Assembly: GCA_024227975.1 (NCBI GenBank)
Contig: JAAETV010000242.1
Coordinates: forward strand, 1 to 14,016
Direction: 5' to 3'
DNA: 14,016 bases
Origin: Actinomycetes bacterium
Lineage (GTDB): Bacteria; Actinomycetota; Acidimicrobiia; Acidimicrobiales; SZUA-35
The notes below the pieces were generated by a model. That model saw only the letters and a program-made list of their open reading frames with translations. It was not told the DNA's origin and ran no database searches. The stretch's first letter is position 1. Each line of letters begins with the position of its first letter. Below are positions 7,210 to 14,016 of this stretch, piece after piece. Made by a program: the position numbers and the translations under genes.

Positions 7210-8949
7210 TCAGGGAATGTCGATGAGGGTCACAGTACCCAGGTCACCATTGACCTCGATCATTGCCCCATTGGGGATCCGCTCTGTGGCTTCGTTGACC
7301 GAGACCACACAAGGTATGCCCAGCTCCCGACTGACGATGATGGCGTGGCTGAGCGGGGCGCCCACATTGACCACTACGGCGGCCGCCGGCACGAACAGCG
7401 GCGTCCAGGCCGGATCGGTCATGGGGGCCACGAGGATGTCGCCCGGCCCGAGATCGGCCGGCTCGGTGGGATGGTTGACCACCACGGCCCGACCGCGGGC
7501 AATCCCGGGGCATCCAGGCAGCCCGCTGAGCTGATCGCCGACCTCCCCCTGAGGTGCGATCGTAGCCCCCTTCATCGGCCACTCGGTATTGGCCGGTGGT
7601 GGCTCAGAGAAGAGGAAGGGTGGTTCACGGTCTTGCAGGAAAGCGAGATACTCCCGCCGGGCTACCACCAGAGCGGCAGCATCAGTCAGCTCTCCCTTGA
7701 TCAGGGCTTCCAGCTCATCGACGAAGAGGAGACAGGCATCGCTGGGCTCAGATAGGTCGCCTCGCTCCACGGCCCGACGGCCAATCTCCCATACTGCCAC
7801 CCTGACTTCACCGACAACGCGGATGATGTTGGTCTTCGACCGCTCCCGCCCCGGCAGGAAGGTGGCAGCAGAGGCCAGGGCGGCGGCGAACTGGCCCTGG
7901 GTCTCCGGGTCGGCGGCCAGGGCTTCGGTGATCTCGACCCCTAGGGCTTCCCGTTCGGCTTCGCGCTTGGCTTGCTCGATGAGGGGTGAACCGTCGTCGT
8001 CGGAGAACCGCATCCGATCCAAAAGGGCCAGGACCATGTCCGGATCCTGCTCCCACGTCGGCGAGTGGATATCCCACTCGTTGGGACCGCGACTGCCGAA
8101 CTCGGCGATGAAGGAATCGAGCTCGGCCACGAAATCGCTCGCGGACTCCCCGTCAGCATCGACCAAGGTCTGATATAGCCCATGGTGGCCACGATCAAAC
8201 AGTGAGGTCAGCTCGGCCGAAGCTCGCACGGTACGTGACAGCTCCCACATGGCATACGACGGAGCGGCCGAATCGACATCACCGACGCCGGCCATGAGCC
8301 GCATAGCCTTGGTCGGATCACCAATGGCCTCGCAGACGGTGACGATGACACCAGGTCCGATGCTGGCCGCCCCTGACTGGTTGATGTGCTGGTCGAACAA
8401 GCGACGACAGACCGGCTTGAGGCTTGCGGCCCTCCCCAACAACTCAGTGTCGGAAAGGGTGCTCAGGTCGGGTCGATCGGCGCGAATCTGGCGCGCTTCG
8501 AGCCTCGCTGCCTCCAACTCGTCCTGGTTGCGGTCACCCATGACCCAACCAAGCCATTGGGTCATGACCTCGGTGGTGTGAGCGTTCTCATGCCATGGCT
8601 CAGCCACATAGGCCGGCACATCGGGGTGGCCGGCGAAGTAGGCCTCGTCGAGCAACTCAGCGGAGAAACCCGGGGTCCGCTCAGCCCAGACCCGAAGCAG
8701 GGTGGCCCCGAGATAGGCGTAGCCGCCGAACAGGCCCATCACTTCAGGCCGCTCGAGGTGGATCTCGTGTTCCTCTATACCAAGCCTGAGCATGCAGTCA
8801 CGCCAACCAAGGACCGTCCCACCTTCGAACACCAGATCCCAACCGAGTGGGCTCGGGGGTTCGGGGAGGACCTCGCCAACATTGGCCCTGGTCCACAATG
8901 GGTACTTGGGATCGAATGTATTGTCCTCGATCCAGCGGAGCTCGGTCAT
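7210..8949 (-). CDS. PEP-utiliser swivel-domain protein, rifampin-phosphotransferase-like, without ATP-grasp domain
   Basis: 579 aa; ATG at 8947-8949 with GGGA about eight bases upstream. The N-terminus has WTRANVGEVLPEPPSPLGW (about 19-37), which matches the entry to the central, substrate-binding domain of rifampin phosphotransferase-like proteins. FGSRGPNEWDIHSPTWEQDP (284-303) matches their FG.RG..E.D...P.W..DP motif. The C-terminal phosphohistidine swivel domain spans about 479-575: GCPGIARGRAVVV, LGPGDILVAP and GAPLSHAIIVSRELGIPCVV with the phospho-accepting His535. Full enzymes also carry an N-terminal ATP-binding domain, absent here; no such gene is in the window. Phenylphosphate synthase shows that the ATP-binding part can be a separate subunit, so a partner elsewhere is plausible. 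It lies 76 nt downstream of the glutamine synthetase-like gene, probably co-transcribed. Confidence 0.85.
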   Translation of the reverse strand: MTELRWIEDNTFDPKYPLWTRANVGEVLPEPPSPLGWDLVFEGGTVLGWRDCMLRLGIEEHEIHLERPEVMGLFGGYAYLGATLLRVWAERTPGFSAELLDEAYFAGHPDVPAYVAEPWHENAHTTEVMTQWLGWVMGDRNQDELEAARLEARQIRADRPDLSTLSDTELLGRAASLKPVCRRLFDQHINQSGAASIGPGVIVTVCEAIGDPTKAMRLMAGVGDVDSAAPSYAMWELSRTVRASAELTSLFDRGHHGLYQTLVDADGESASDFVAELDSFIAEFGSRGPNEWDIHSPTWEQDPDMVLALLDRMRFSDDDGSPLIEQAKREAEREALGVEITEALAADPETQGQFAAALASAATFLPGRERSKTNIIRVVGEVRVAVWEIGRRAVERGDLSEPSDACLLFVDELEALIKGELTDAAALVVARREYLAFLQDREPPFLFSEPPPANTEWPMKGATIAPQGEVGDQLSGLPGCPGIARGRAVVVNHPTEPADLGPGDILVAPMTDPAWTPLFVPAAAVVVNVGAPLSHAIIVSRELGIPCVVSVNEATERIPNGAMIEVNGDLGTVTLIDIP

Positions 8950-8960
8950 GGTTGATTCCC

Positions 8961-8999
8961 GTCTGACCCCCGTTGTCGATTCAGGGGGCTGGGTCAGAC
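8961..8999 (-). promoter_or_regulatory. Strong hairpin between the glutamine synthetase-like and swivel-domain genes
   Basis: GTCTGACCC (8961-8969) and GGGTCAGAC (8991-8999) are perfect 9-bp inverted arms, and inner CCCC/GGGGG runs allow an extended stem. It lies 26 nt after the glutamine synthetase stop and abuts the Shine-Dalgarno GGGA of the swivel-domain gene. No U-tract follows on the minus strand, so a classical Rho-independent terminator is unlikely. A processing or stability element, an attenuator, or a long-arm operator is possible. Confidence 0.55.
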
Positions 9000-9025
9000 G
9001 CTACCGCATGAGGTGGTGACGGATC

Positions 9026-10381
9026 TCAGCTGAACTGGCGGTAACGCTCCCGCTCCCAGTCGGTGACCTGCTCGGCGTCGATGGCTCCGGCCTCGGTGGC
9101 CAGCCTCAGCTCGTTCTCGGCCAGTACGACGAAGTTCTCGGCGAAGTCGGCGCCAAGGGTGGAAGCCAATGAGCTCCCACGGAAGGCACCGACGGCGTCA
9201 GCCATGCTGGCGGGTAGTAGGTCGTGATCACCGGGTTCGTCGTAGAGGTCCCCGTCGGCCATGGGGATGAGGGGGTGGTCGTTCTCGATCCCGTCGAGTC
9301 CGGCGGCGATGATGCCAGCTAGGAGGAGGTAGGGGTTGGCCGAGGCGTCGGCTGCCCGATACTCGACCCGGTTGCCTCCCCCTTGACCAATCAAGCAACG
9401 AGCCAGGACCGAGCGGTTGTCGAGGCCCCAGTGGATGTGGGTGGGGGCAAACGAGTAGGGGGTGAGTCGCCGGTAGCCGTTCACCATCGGCAGGCCGAGC
9501 AGGGCCAGGGCAGGGGCGTTGGTCAACAGACCAGCCATCCATTGCTTCATCAATGAGTTGGGCGCCTCGGCCGAATCGGCGAACAGGTTCTGACCGTTGC
9601 GGTTGAGACTCGAGTGAATGTGGGTTCCCGAGCCGGATGGCTCGTCGAACAGCTTGGGCATGAACGAGGCCCGCACCCCGTGCCGCTCGGCCACCTCCTT
9701 GACCACCATCTTCAACAAGGCTGTGTTGTCAGCAACGGTCATGGGGTCACCATGGGCCACATTGATCTCGATCTGGCCCGGCCCGTATTCGGGGTTTGAC
9801 GACTCGACCGGCACATCACAACCGAGGAGGGCACTGCGCATCTCGGCCAACACCACCTCGATGTCATGACCGTCAGTCAGTGACGAGTACTGGGTATGGC
9901 TCTGAATCGGTTGCCAATCTGAGGTCAGCAGGTAGGCCTCGAGCTCGGTTGCGACCACCACTTCGAGGTCCATGGCTTCAGCTCGGGCTAGCTGGTCAGC
10001 CAGGACCTTGCGGGGGGCCAGGGGATGGAGCTCGTGAGATGGGTCGTAGGAGTCAGCCATGACAAGCCCGTAGCCGGGCCGGTGGCCGAAGACCCGGAAG
10101 GTGCTCAGATCAGCAACGAGATGGGTATCGAGGAAACCGGTCCCCATATTGATGAAGGGACTGTCAACGATGTCGCACAAGATGTCCAGGATGTAGATGG
10201 CGTCGGCCATGTGAGCCCCGCTGACAGCCACCGAATCACAGAACCGCTTGGCCGGAATCCGCTTGCCCCGCAGGTGGCCGTAAGTGTCGGTGAGAGCCAG
10301 CTCGATCGTGTGTAGATCGTATTGATCGACCGCCTCACGGATCCGCTGCAACAATGCGAGGTCGGCTTGGTGGTTTGCCAC
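9026..10381 (-). CDS. Glutamine synthetase family protein, gamma-glutamyl-amide (PuuA-like) type
   Basis: 451 aa from GTG at 10379-10381, chosen because AAGGAG lies six bases upstream; the longer frame runs antisense through the crotonase gene. The beta-grasp N-domain has TDTYGHLRGKRIPAKRF (31-47). Catalytic metal ligands appear in ATELEAY (Glu146, Glu148), EYGPGQIEIN (Glu198, Glu205) and GSGTHIHSSL (His254 or His256). The segments NGYRR (301-305), WGLDNRS (318-324), NRVEYRAADASANPYL (337-352) are typical of PuuA and related gamma-glutamyl-polyamine/amine ligases rather than of canonical GlnA. It would couple glutamate to ammonia or an amine using ATP. A GDLYDEP sequence (377-383) sits where GlnA has the adenylylated tyrosine; its use is unproven. 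The gene is divergent from the crotonase and upstream of the swivel-domain gene. Confidence 0.9.
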   Translation of the reverse strand: MANHQADLALLQRIREAVDQYDLHTIELALTDTYGHLRGKRIPAKRFCDSVAVSGAHMADAIYILDILCDIVDSPFINMGTGFLDTHLVADLSTFRVFGHRPGYGLVMADSYDPSHELHPLAPRKVLADQLARAEAMDLEVVVATELEAYLLTSDWQPIQSHTQYSSLTDGHDIEVVLAEMRSALLGCDVPVESSNPEYGPGQIEINVAHGDPMTVADNTALLKMVVKEVAERHGVRASFMPKLFDEPSGSGTHIHSSLNRNGQNLFADSAEAPNSLMKQWMAGLLTNAPALALLGLPMVNGYRRLTPYSFAPTHIHWGLDNRSVLARCLIGQGGGNRVEYRAADASANPYLLLAGIIAAGLDGIENDHPLIPMADGDLYDEPGDHDLLPASMADAVGAFRGSSLASTLGADFAENFVVLAENELRLATEAGAIDAEQVTDWERERYRQFS

Positions 10382-10534
10382 GGGATACTCCTTGGGGTAC
10401 TCGATCACTTGTCCGCCGGGATGCCAGTGAGACGGAGCGGCTCCGGCCGCGACTATACAACCCGGCTCGTGGCACCGCTGAGCCTGTGGCTCTCGGCTGG
10501 GGTCGCTCGGATGGCCCGCAGTAGGGTCGGGGCC
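10382..10534. promoter_or_regulatory. Divergent promoter region, glutamine synthetase / crotonase
   Basis: About 150 bases separate the two divergent starts. A central GACTATACA (10451-10459) gives TATAGT on the minus strand (10452-10457) and TATACA on the plus strand (10454-10459), at suitable distances (around 65-75 nt) from both start codons, so it could act as overlapping -10 elements. No good -35 hexamer is seen for either. A small dyad CGGAG-CGG-CTCCG (10433-10445) lies beside it and may be an operator. Low certainty; based on sequence only. Confidence 0.3.
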
Positions 10535-11329
10535 ATGACCGATGAGCTGCTGTACGAGATCCGCGATCAGATCGCGGTGATTACTTTCAACCGGCCCGAA
10601 CGGATGAACACGATCACAATCGAGATGCTCAACAATCTGTCCGAGCGACTGCTGGAGGCCGACGCTGATCGTGGGGTGCGAGCCATCGTCATCACCGGCG
10701 CCGGCCGAGCCTGGTGTGCTGGCCTCGACATCGGGGCCGCCGTCTCGGGCGATGGGATCGGTAGCGAAGGCAACTCGACCGGCAATGGTGAGTTCCCGCT
10801 GCGGACAGCTCCGCCCGTGGTCCTGCACAAGATCGACACCCCGACCATCGCTGCTCTCAACGGTGGTGCCGCCGGCTACGGCATGGATCTTGCCCTCGGT
10901 TGCGATATCCGCATCGCCGCCAACACGGCCAAGTTGTCTGCGGCCTACACCGCTCGCGGTTTGGTGCCTGAAAGTGGTGGGACCTGGCTGCTACCTCGCA
11001 TCGTTGGTTGGTCGAAGGCGGCTGAGCTGTTGTTCACAGCCAGAACGCTCACCGCTGACCAAGCCCTCGATCTCGGCTTGGTCAGCCAGGTCGTGGAGCC
11101 CGACGAGCTGGCTGAGATCTCGATGGCCATGGCGGCGGAGATCGCGGCCAATGCTCCCCTCGCCATTCGGGCCTCGAAGCGGCTGATGCGCCACGCCATG
11201 ACCGAGGGCCTCGAGGACCATGTCCAGCGCCAATACCTGGCCCTGCTACCCCTGTTTGGAACCAAAGACTTCCGCGAGGGGCTGGCCTCATATCTGGAGA
11301 AGCGACCTCCTGAGTTCCAGGGACGCTAG
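10535..11329 (+). CDS. Enoyl-CoA hydratase/isomerase family protein (crotonase)
   Basis: 264 aa from ATG at 10535, with GGGG a few bases upstream; the in-frame ATG at 10511 would add eight residues. Crotonase features: FNRPERMNTI (18-27), the first oxyanion-hole segment AWCAGLDI (59-66), the second in LNGGAAGYGMDLALGCDIRIA (about 108-128, given in part) and PESGGTWLLPRI (145-156). The positions of the two catalytic glutamates of classical hydratase appear to hold Asp118 and Tyr138, while a Glu146 sits in the PESGG segment as in several other crotonases. The reaction could therefore be hydration, isomerisation or another CoA-thioester reaction. Convergent with the acyl-CoA ligase, 13 nt apart. 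Confidence 0.88.
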   Translation: MTDELLYEIRDQIAVITFNRPERMNTITIEMLNNLSERLLEADADRGVRAIVITGAGRAWCAGLDIGAAVSGDGIGSEGNSTGNGEFPLRTAPPVVLHKIDTPTIAALNGGAAGYGMDLALGCDIRIAANTAKLSAAYTARGLVPESGGTWLLPRIVGWSKAAELLFTARTLTADQALDLGLVSQVVEPDELAEISMAMAAEIAANAPLAIRASKRLMRHAMTEGLEDHVQRQYLALLPLFGTKDFREGLASYLEKRPPEFQGR

Positions 11330-11340
11330 CTCCGCGTCTC
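11320..11340. terminator. Possible bidirectional terminator hairpin
   Basis: GGGACGC (11320-11326) and GCGTCTC (11334-11340) can form a 7-bp stem with one G-U pair and a 7-base loop. It spans the crotonase stop codon and the 13-nt gap to the convergent ligase gene. There is no T-tract on either side, so it would be a weak intrinsic terminator at best. Confidence 0.25.
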
Positions 11341-11342
11341 CT

Positions 11343-12911
11343 TCAGCGCCCTTCCAGGGCCTCGACCAGTCGGAACTTCTGGACCTTGCCCATGGGGTTG
11401 AGGGGTAGTTCGTCGACAATGACGATCTCCTTGGGGCACTTGTAGGCCGCAAGCCGTTGGCGGCAGTGGGCTATCACGTCATCCGGGTCCAGGGTGGTCC
11501 CGACCCGGGGCACAACCCCAGCCGTGACCCGCTCGCCCCACTCCTCATCGGCCAGCCCGACCACGGCCGCCTCGACGATCCCCTCGTGCTCGATGAGGAT
11601 GCGCTCTACCTCGGCGCAGTAGATGTTCTCACCACCGCTGATGATCATGTCTTTCACCCGATCGACGATCGTCAGCCTCCCGTCGGGTAGGCGGATGCCG
11701 AGGTCACCGGATCGGCAGAACCCGTCATCGGTCATTGCCGCCGCCGTTGCGGCCTCATTCCCCAGGTAGCCACTGAAGACGGCAATAGATCGTGCGACAA
11801 CCTCACCCGGCTGGCCAACAGGAGCTGGGCTACCGTCGTCGGTTCGGAGGTCGATCTCGGTCCCGACCATGGGCCAGCCAACGGAGTGGGCGACCAGATC
11901 GGTGCGGTCCTTGACCTCGTAGGTGACCCAACCCCCTTCAGTCCATCCGTAGCCCTCCGCGATATTGGCGTTCGGGTAGATGTCGAACGCTTCGTCCAGA
12001 AGCGACATCGGCCCCGGGGCCCCCGACGACAGCATCCAACGGAGAGAGTCGAGGTCAGGGCGGCCGGCCGCCTTCCAGGCTTCGGCGATCATGGCCGTCA
12101 TGGTCGGAACCAGAAAGACCCAGGTCGAATGGTTGGCGTACTCATCGAGGGCGACGACCGGATCGAAATCGACCATGAGCCGGTTACGGCCGCCAACGGC
12201 GAGGTGAGCCAGGCTCAACCCACCGTAGGAGAGGTGGAACACGGGCCCCGGAGTCGACAGGACCTCTTTCGAGTTGAGGCCGAAGGTCCAACACCATTGG
12301 GAGAGACGGGTCGTCAATCCCCGGTTGGTCACGATCGACCCCTTGGGGAATCCGGTGGTCCCACTGGTGTAGGCCACGGCCGCAACCTTCGACGCGGCCT
12401 CCAACCCTGACGGCTGCGACCAGGTCGACTCCTGGCCCGTTGCTACCCGAGCGACGTCGAGTACCTCTACGCCAACCTCAGCGGCGGCGCCGACGGCGAC
12501 CGCGCTGAATGACTCGTCGGTCAGTACCAACGAGGCGTCACTATCAGCCAAGACAAAGGCCACCTCGGGCTCGGCCAGACGGTTGTTGACCGGTACCGCG
12601 GCGGCACCAATGTGCTGGCAAGCCAGGTAGGCGGCGAGATGGTCGACCGAGTTCGCCAACATGAACCCAACCATCAAACCGTGACGGCCGGGCTGGCGAT
12701 CCCCCACTGCCTCGGTCATGGCTCCCGCCAGAGCCTCGACCCGAGCCCATAGTTCTCCGTAGGTCCAGGTCTCCACTGGGGCTACCCCCTGACGACGGGG
12801 ATCGAGCACTTCGATCGCCACCTTGTCAGGGAATGACCTGGCATTGACGGCAACACAGTCAGCAATGGTCCAGCCCCCAGACATCGAATCGAGAGTGGCA
12901 AGTGGCATCAT
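11343..12911 (-). CDS. Acyl-CoA synthetase / AMP-dependent ligase
   Basis: 522 aa. Start ATG at 12909-12911; the next codon is also ATG and is slightly better spaced from GGGGA, so the true start may be one codon later. ANL-superfamily motifs: P-loop YTSGTTGFPKG (181-191), EGYGWTEGG (319-327), the adenylate-binding SGDLG (401-405, Asp403), the hinge region DRVKDMIISGGENI (417-430) and the catalytic lysine in NPMGKVQK (Lys509). It should activate a carboxylic acid to the acyl-AMP and then the CoA thioester; chain length or aromatic preference cannot be told. It lies 10 nt downstream of the ketoacyl synthase-like gene in the same direction, so the two are almost certainly co-transcribed, suggesting joint use in acyl-chain building or modification. 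Confidence 0.92.
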   Translation of the reverse strand: MMPLATLDSMSGGWTIADCVAVNARSFPDKVAIEVLDPRRQGVAPVETWTYGELWARVEALAGAMTEAVGDRQPGRHGLMVGFMLANSVDHLAAYLACQHIGAAAVPVNNRLAEPEVAFVLADSDASLVLTDESFSAVAVGAAAEVGVEVLDVARVATGQESTWSQPSGLEAASKVAAVAYTSGTTGFPKGSIVTNRGLTTRLSQWCWTFGLNSKEVLSTPGPVFHLSYGGLSLAHLAVGGRNRLMVDFDPVVALDEYANHSTWVFLVPTMTAMIAEAWKAAGRPDLDSLRWMLSSGAPGPMSLLDEAFDIYPNANIAEGYGWTEGGWVTYEVKDRTDLVAHSVGWPMVGTEIDLRTDDGSPAPVGQPGEVVARSIAVFSGYLGNEAATAAAMTDDGFCRSGDLGIRLPDGRLTIVDRVKDMIISGGENIYCAEVERILIEHEGIVEAAVVGLADEEWGERVTAGVVPRVGTTLDPDDVIAHCRQRLAAYKCPKEIVIVDELPLNPMGKVQKFRLVEALEGR

Positions 12912-12921
12912 GTCCCCGCTC

Positions 12922-14016
12922 TCAACTGGACCGGCCCAGGACTACCGAGGCGTTCTGCCCGCCGAAACCGAAGGAATTGACCTGAAGGGTCTCCACCTCG
13001 ACTGCACGAGGCTCACCCAAGGCGACATCGAATCTGATCTCAGGGTCGAGCTCGGTGGTACCAGCAACGTTCGCCAGATGACCGTTCTGCATGGCTTCGA
13101 TCCCAGCCATGATGTTCATCGCTCCCGACGCGGCCCCGGTGTGGGCCGTGTGGCCCTTCAACCCCGTGACGACCAGGTCGGGATTGTCGACGAAGACCCG
13201 GTTGAGGGCTCGAATCTCAGCCTGGTCACCCTTGGGTGTCCCGGTGGCGTGAGCAACGAGGGCATCGACCTCACCCGGAGCAATCCGGGCCGAGGCCTGG
13301 GCCTGAGTCATCACGAGCTGCTCCCAACGCCCGTCGGGCTCAGGCGAACTCGGATGGTGAGCGTCGGCGACCGAGGCGTAGCCTCGAAGCCAGGCTTTTG
13401 GCTCGGCCCCTCGGGCCGCTGCATGCTCGGCTGTCTCCACAACAAAGAAGCCCGATCCCTCACCGGAGACGATCCCGACCCGGTCAGCGGCGAAAGGCAG
13501 CATGGCCCGAGTCGGATCGGTCTGGCCACTGCTCATGCCATAGCTTCTCTCGGCCGCGCTGACGGCGGCGAGGAAGTGCTCCTGGCCGGGATCGCAGGTA
13601 TAGCCGCCCTCGGTCCCGCCAACCAGGACGATGTCGACCAGTCCCGTTTCGAGATACATAGCCGCCATCCCCAGCGCATCGAGGGAGGAGGCGCAGGCCG
13701 TCGTCACCGTCAACGACGGGCCGTGCAAGCCATAGGCCATGCAGATCTGAGCGGCCGCCATATTGGGCCAGATCTTGATCTGGGTCTTCGGGTCAACCGC
13801 GTCTGGCCCCGAGCGGTCGTATTCCCACTGGGCCCGCGAAGCCGAGAAGAGGCCCCCCATCGATGTCCCGTGAACAACCCCGGTTCGGTGGGGATCGAGA
13901 GCCGTTGGGTCCAGACCAGCGTCAATGACGGCTTGGCCGCAAGCGGCAAGGGCGAACCGGGCGAATCCGTCGGTTCCCGCGATGATCCGTTCATCCATCC
14001 ACTGGGCGGGATCGAA
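12922..14016 (-). CDS. Beta-ketoacyl synthase (KAS II/FabF-like), N-terminus cut by window edge
   Basis: 364 residues are visible; the frame stays open to the right edge (FDPAQWMDERI...), so the first roughly 50 residues of a normal KAS II are missing and the internal ATG at 13998 is not the start. The visible catalytic set is complete: the nucleophilic Cys in TTACASSLDAL (visible residue 108), His in HATGTPKGDQAE (256), Lys and His in GLKGHTAHTGAASG (287 and 292), and the family C-terminal NSFGFGGQNASVV. It condenses an acyl donor with malonyl-ACP, or a related reaction. The co-transcribed acyl-CoA ligase suggests a specialised acyl pathway rather than housekeeping fatty-acid synthesis, but this is inference; no carrier-protein gene is in view. 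Confidence 0.93.
   Translation of the reverse strand, partial: FDPAQWMDERIIAGTDGFARFALAACGQAVIDAGLDPTALDPHRTGVVHGTSMGGLFSASRAQWEYDRSGPDAVDPKTQIKIWPNMAAAQICMAYGLHGPSLTVTTACASSLDALGMAAMYLETGLVDIVLVGGTEGGYTCDPGQEHFLAAVSAAERSYGMSSGQTDPTRAMLPFAADRVGIVSGEGSGFFVVETAEHAAARGAEPKAWLRGYASVADAHHPSSPEPDGRWEQLVMTQAQASARIAPGEVDALVAHATGTPKGDQAEIRALNRVFVDNPDLVVTGLKGHTAHTGAASGAMNIMAGIEAMQNGHLANVAGTTELDPEIRFDVALGEPRAVEVETLQVNSFGFGGQNASVVLGRSS

Noticed and set aside
8386..8955. 189-aa plus-strand ORF
   Set aside because: Shadow of the swivel-domain gene, which has unmistakable family motifs on the minus strand.
8961..8999. Hairpin as a Rho-independent terminator of the glutamine synthetase gene
   Set aside because: No T-run follows on the minus strand and the next gene starts 12 nt further on in the same direction.
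10322..10534. Upstream extension of the crotonase frame
   Set aside because: It overlaps the glutamine synthetase start region antisense and does not resemble a crotonase N-terminus; the family start fits the ATG at 10535.
10382..10828. 149-residue N-terminal extension of the glutamine synthetase frame
   Set aside because: It runs antisense through the crotonase gene, and a GTG with a perfect AAGGAG exists at 10381 exactly where the family N-terminus begins.
1..14016. Mobile elements, CRISPR arrays, tRNA or rRNA genes, phage genes
   Set aside because: No transposase or integrase motifs, no regularly spaced repeats and no cloverleaf or rRNA-like sequence were noticed by eye; the gene set looks chromosomal.

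Overview
The window is GC-rich with dense, tightly packed genes, GTG starts, ATGA/GTGA stop-start overlaps and clear Shine-Dalgarno sequences. The gene content (a MoxR/DUF58/DUF4129 operon, an EHN-type epoxide hydrolase, an SMP-30 family protein, a PEP-utiliser swivel-domain protein, a PuuA-like glutamine synthetase, a crotonase, an acyl-CoA ligase and a ketoacyl synthase) fits an actinobacterium, perhaps an environmental Acidimicrobiia-like lineage. The taxonomic placement is inference; there is no rRNA or tRNA to confirm it.

Layout, left to right. At 1-251 (minus) is the 5' part of a short coiled-coil/possible HTH protein, preceded by a relatively AT-rich intergenic stretch that also holds a possible 37-aa overlapping ORF. 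At 515-4831 (minus) are five overlapping genes, read from high to low coordinates: DUF4129 membrane protein, small two-TM membrane protein, MoxR AAA+ ATPase, DUF58 protein, and a four- to five-TM protein with a His-rich tail. This is the widespread MoxR-type envelope/chaperone operon, here without a transglutaminase gene. At 4864-5997 (minus) is a microsomal-type epoxide hydrolase, divergent from an SMP-30/gluconolactonase-like gene (6256-7206, plus). The latter seems translationally coupled to a 25-codon leader ORF through a TGATG overlap. At 7210-8949 and 9026-10381 (both minus) are a rifampin-phosphotransferase-like swivel protein lacking any ATP-grasp domain and, upstream of it, a gamma-glutamyl-amide-type glutamine synthetase. 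A strong hairpin abuts the ribosome binding site between them. At 10535-11329 (plus) is a crotonase, convergent with an acyl-CoA ligase (11343-12911, minus) that lies 10 nt downstream of a ketoacyl synthase II-like gene running off the right edge (12922-14016, minus).

The window therefore reads as an envelope-maintenance operon followed by a catabolic/acyl-metabolism region of small modules separated by short divergent promoter regions. No mobile element, CRISPR array, tRNA or rRNA was seen. The most unusual points are the leader ORF in front of the SMP-30 gene, the hairpin between the glutamine synthetase and swivel-protein genes, and the swivel protein having no visible ATP-binding partner. 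All functions are from motif recognition by eye; no database search was possible.
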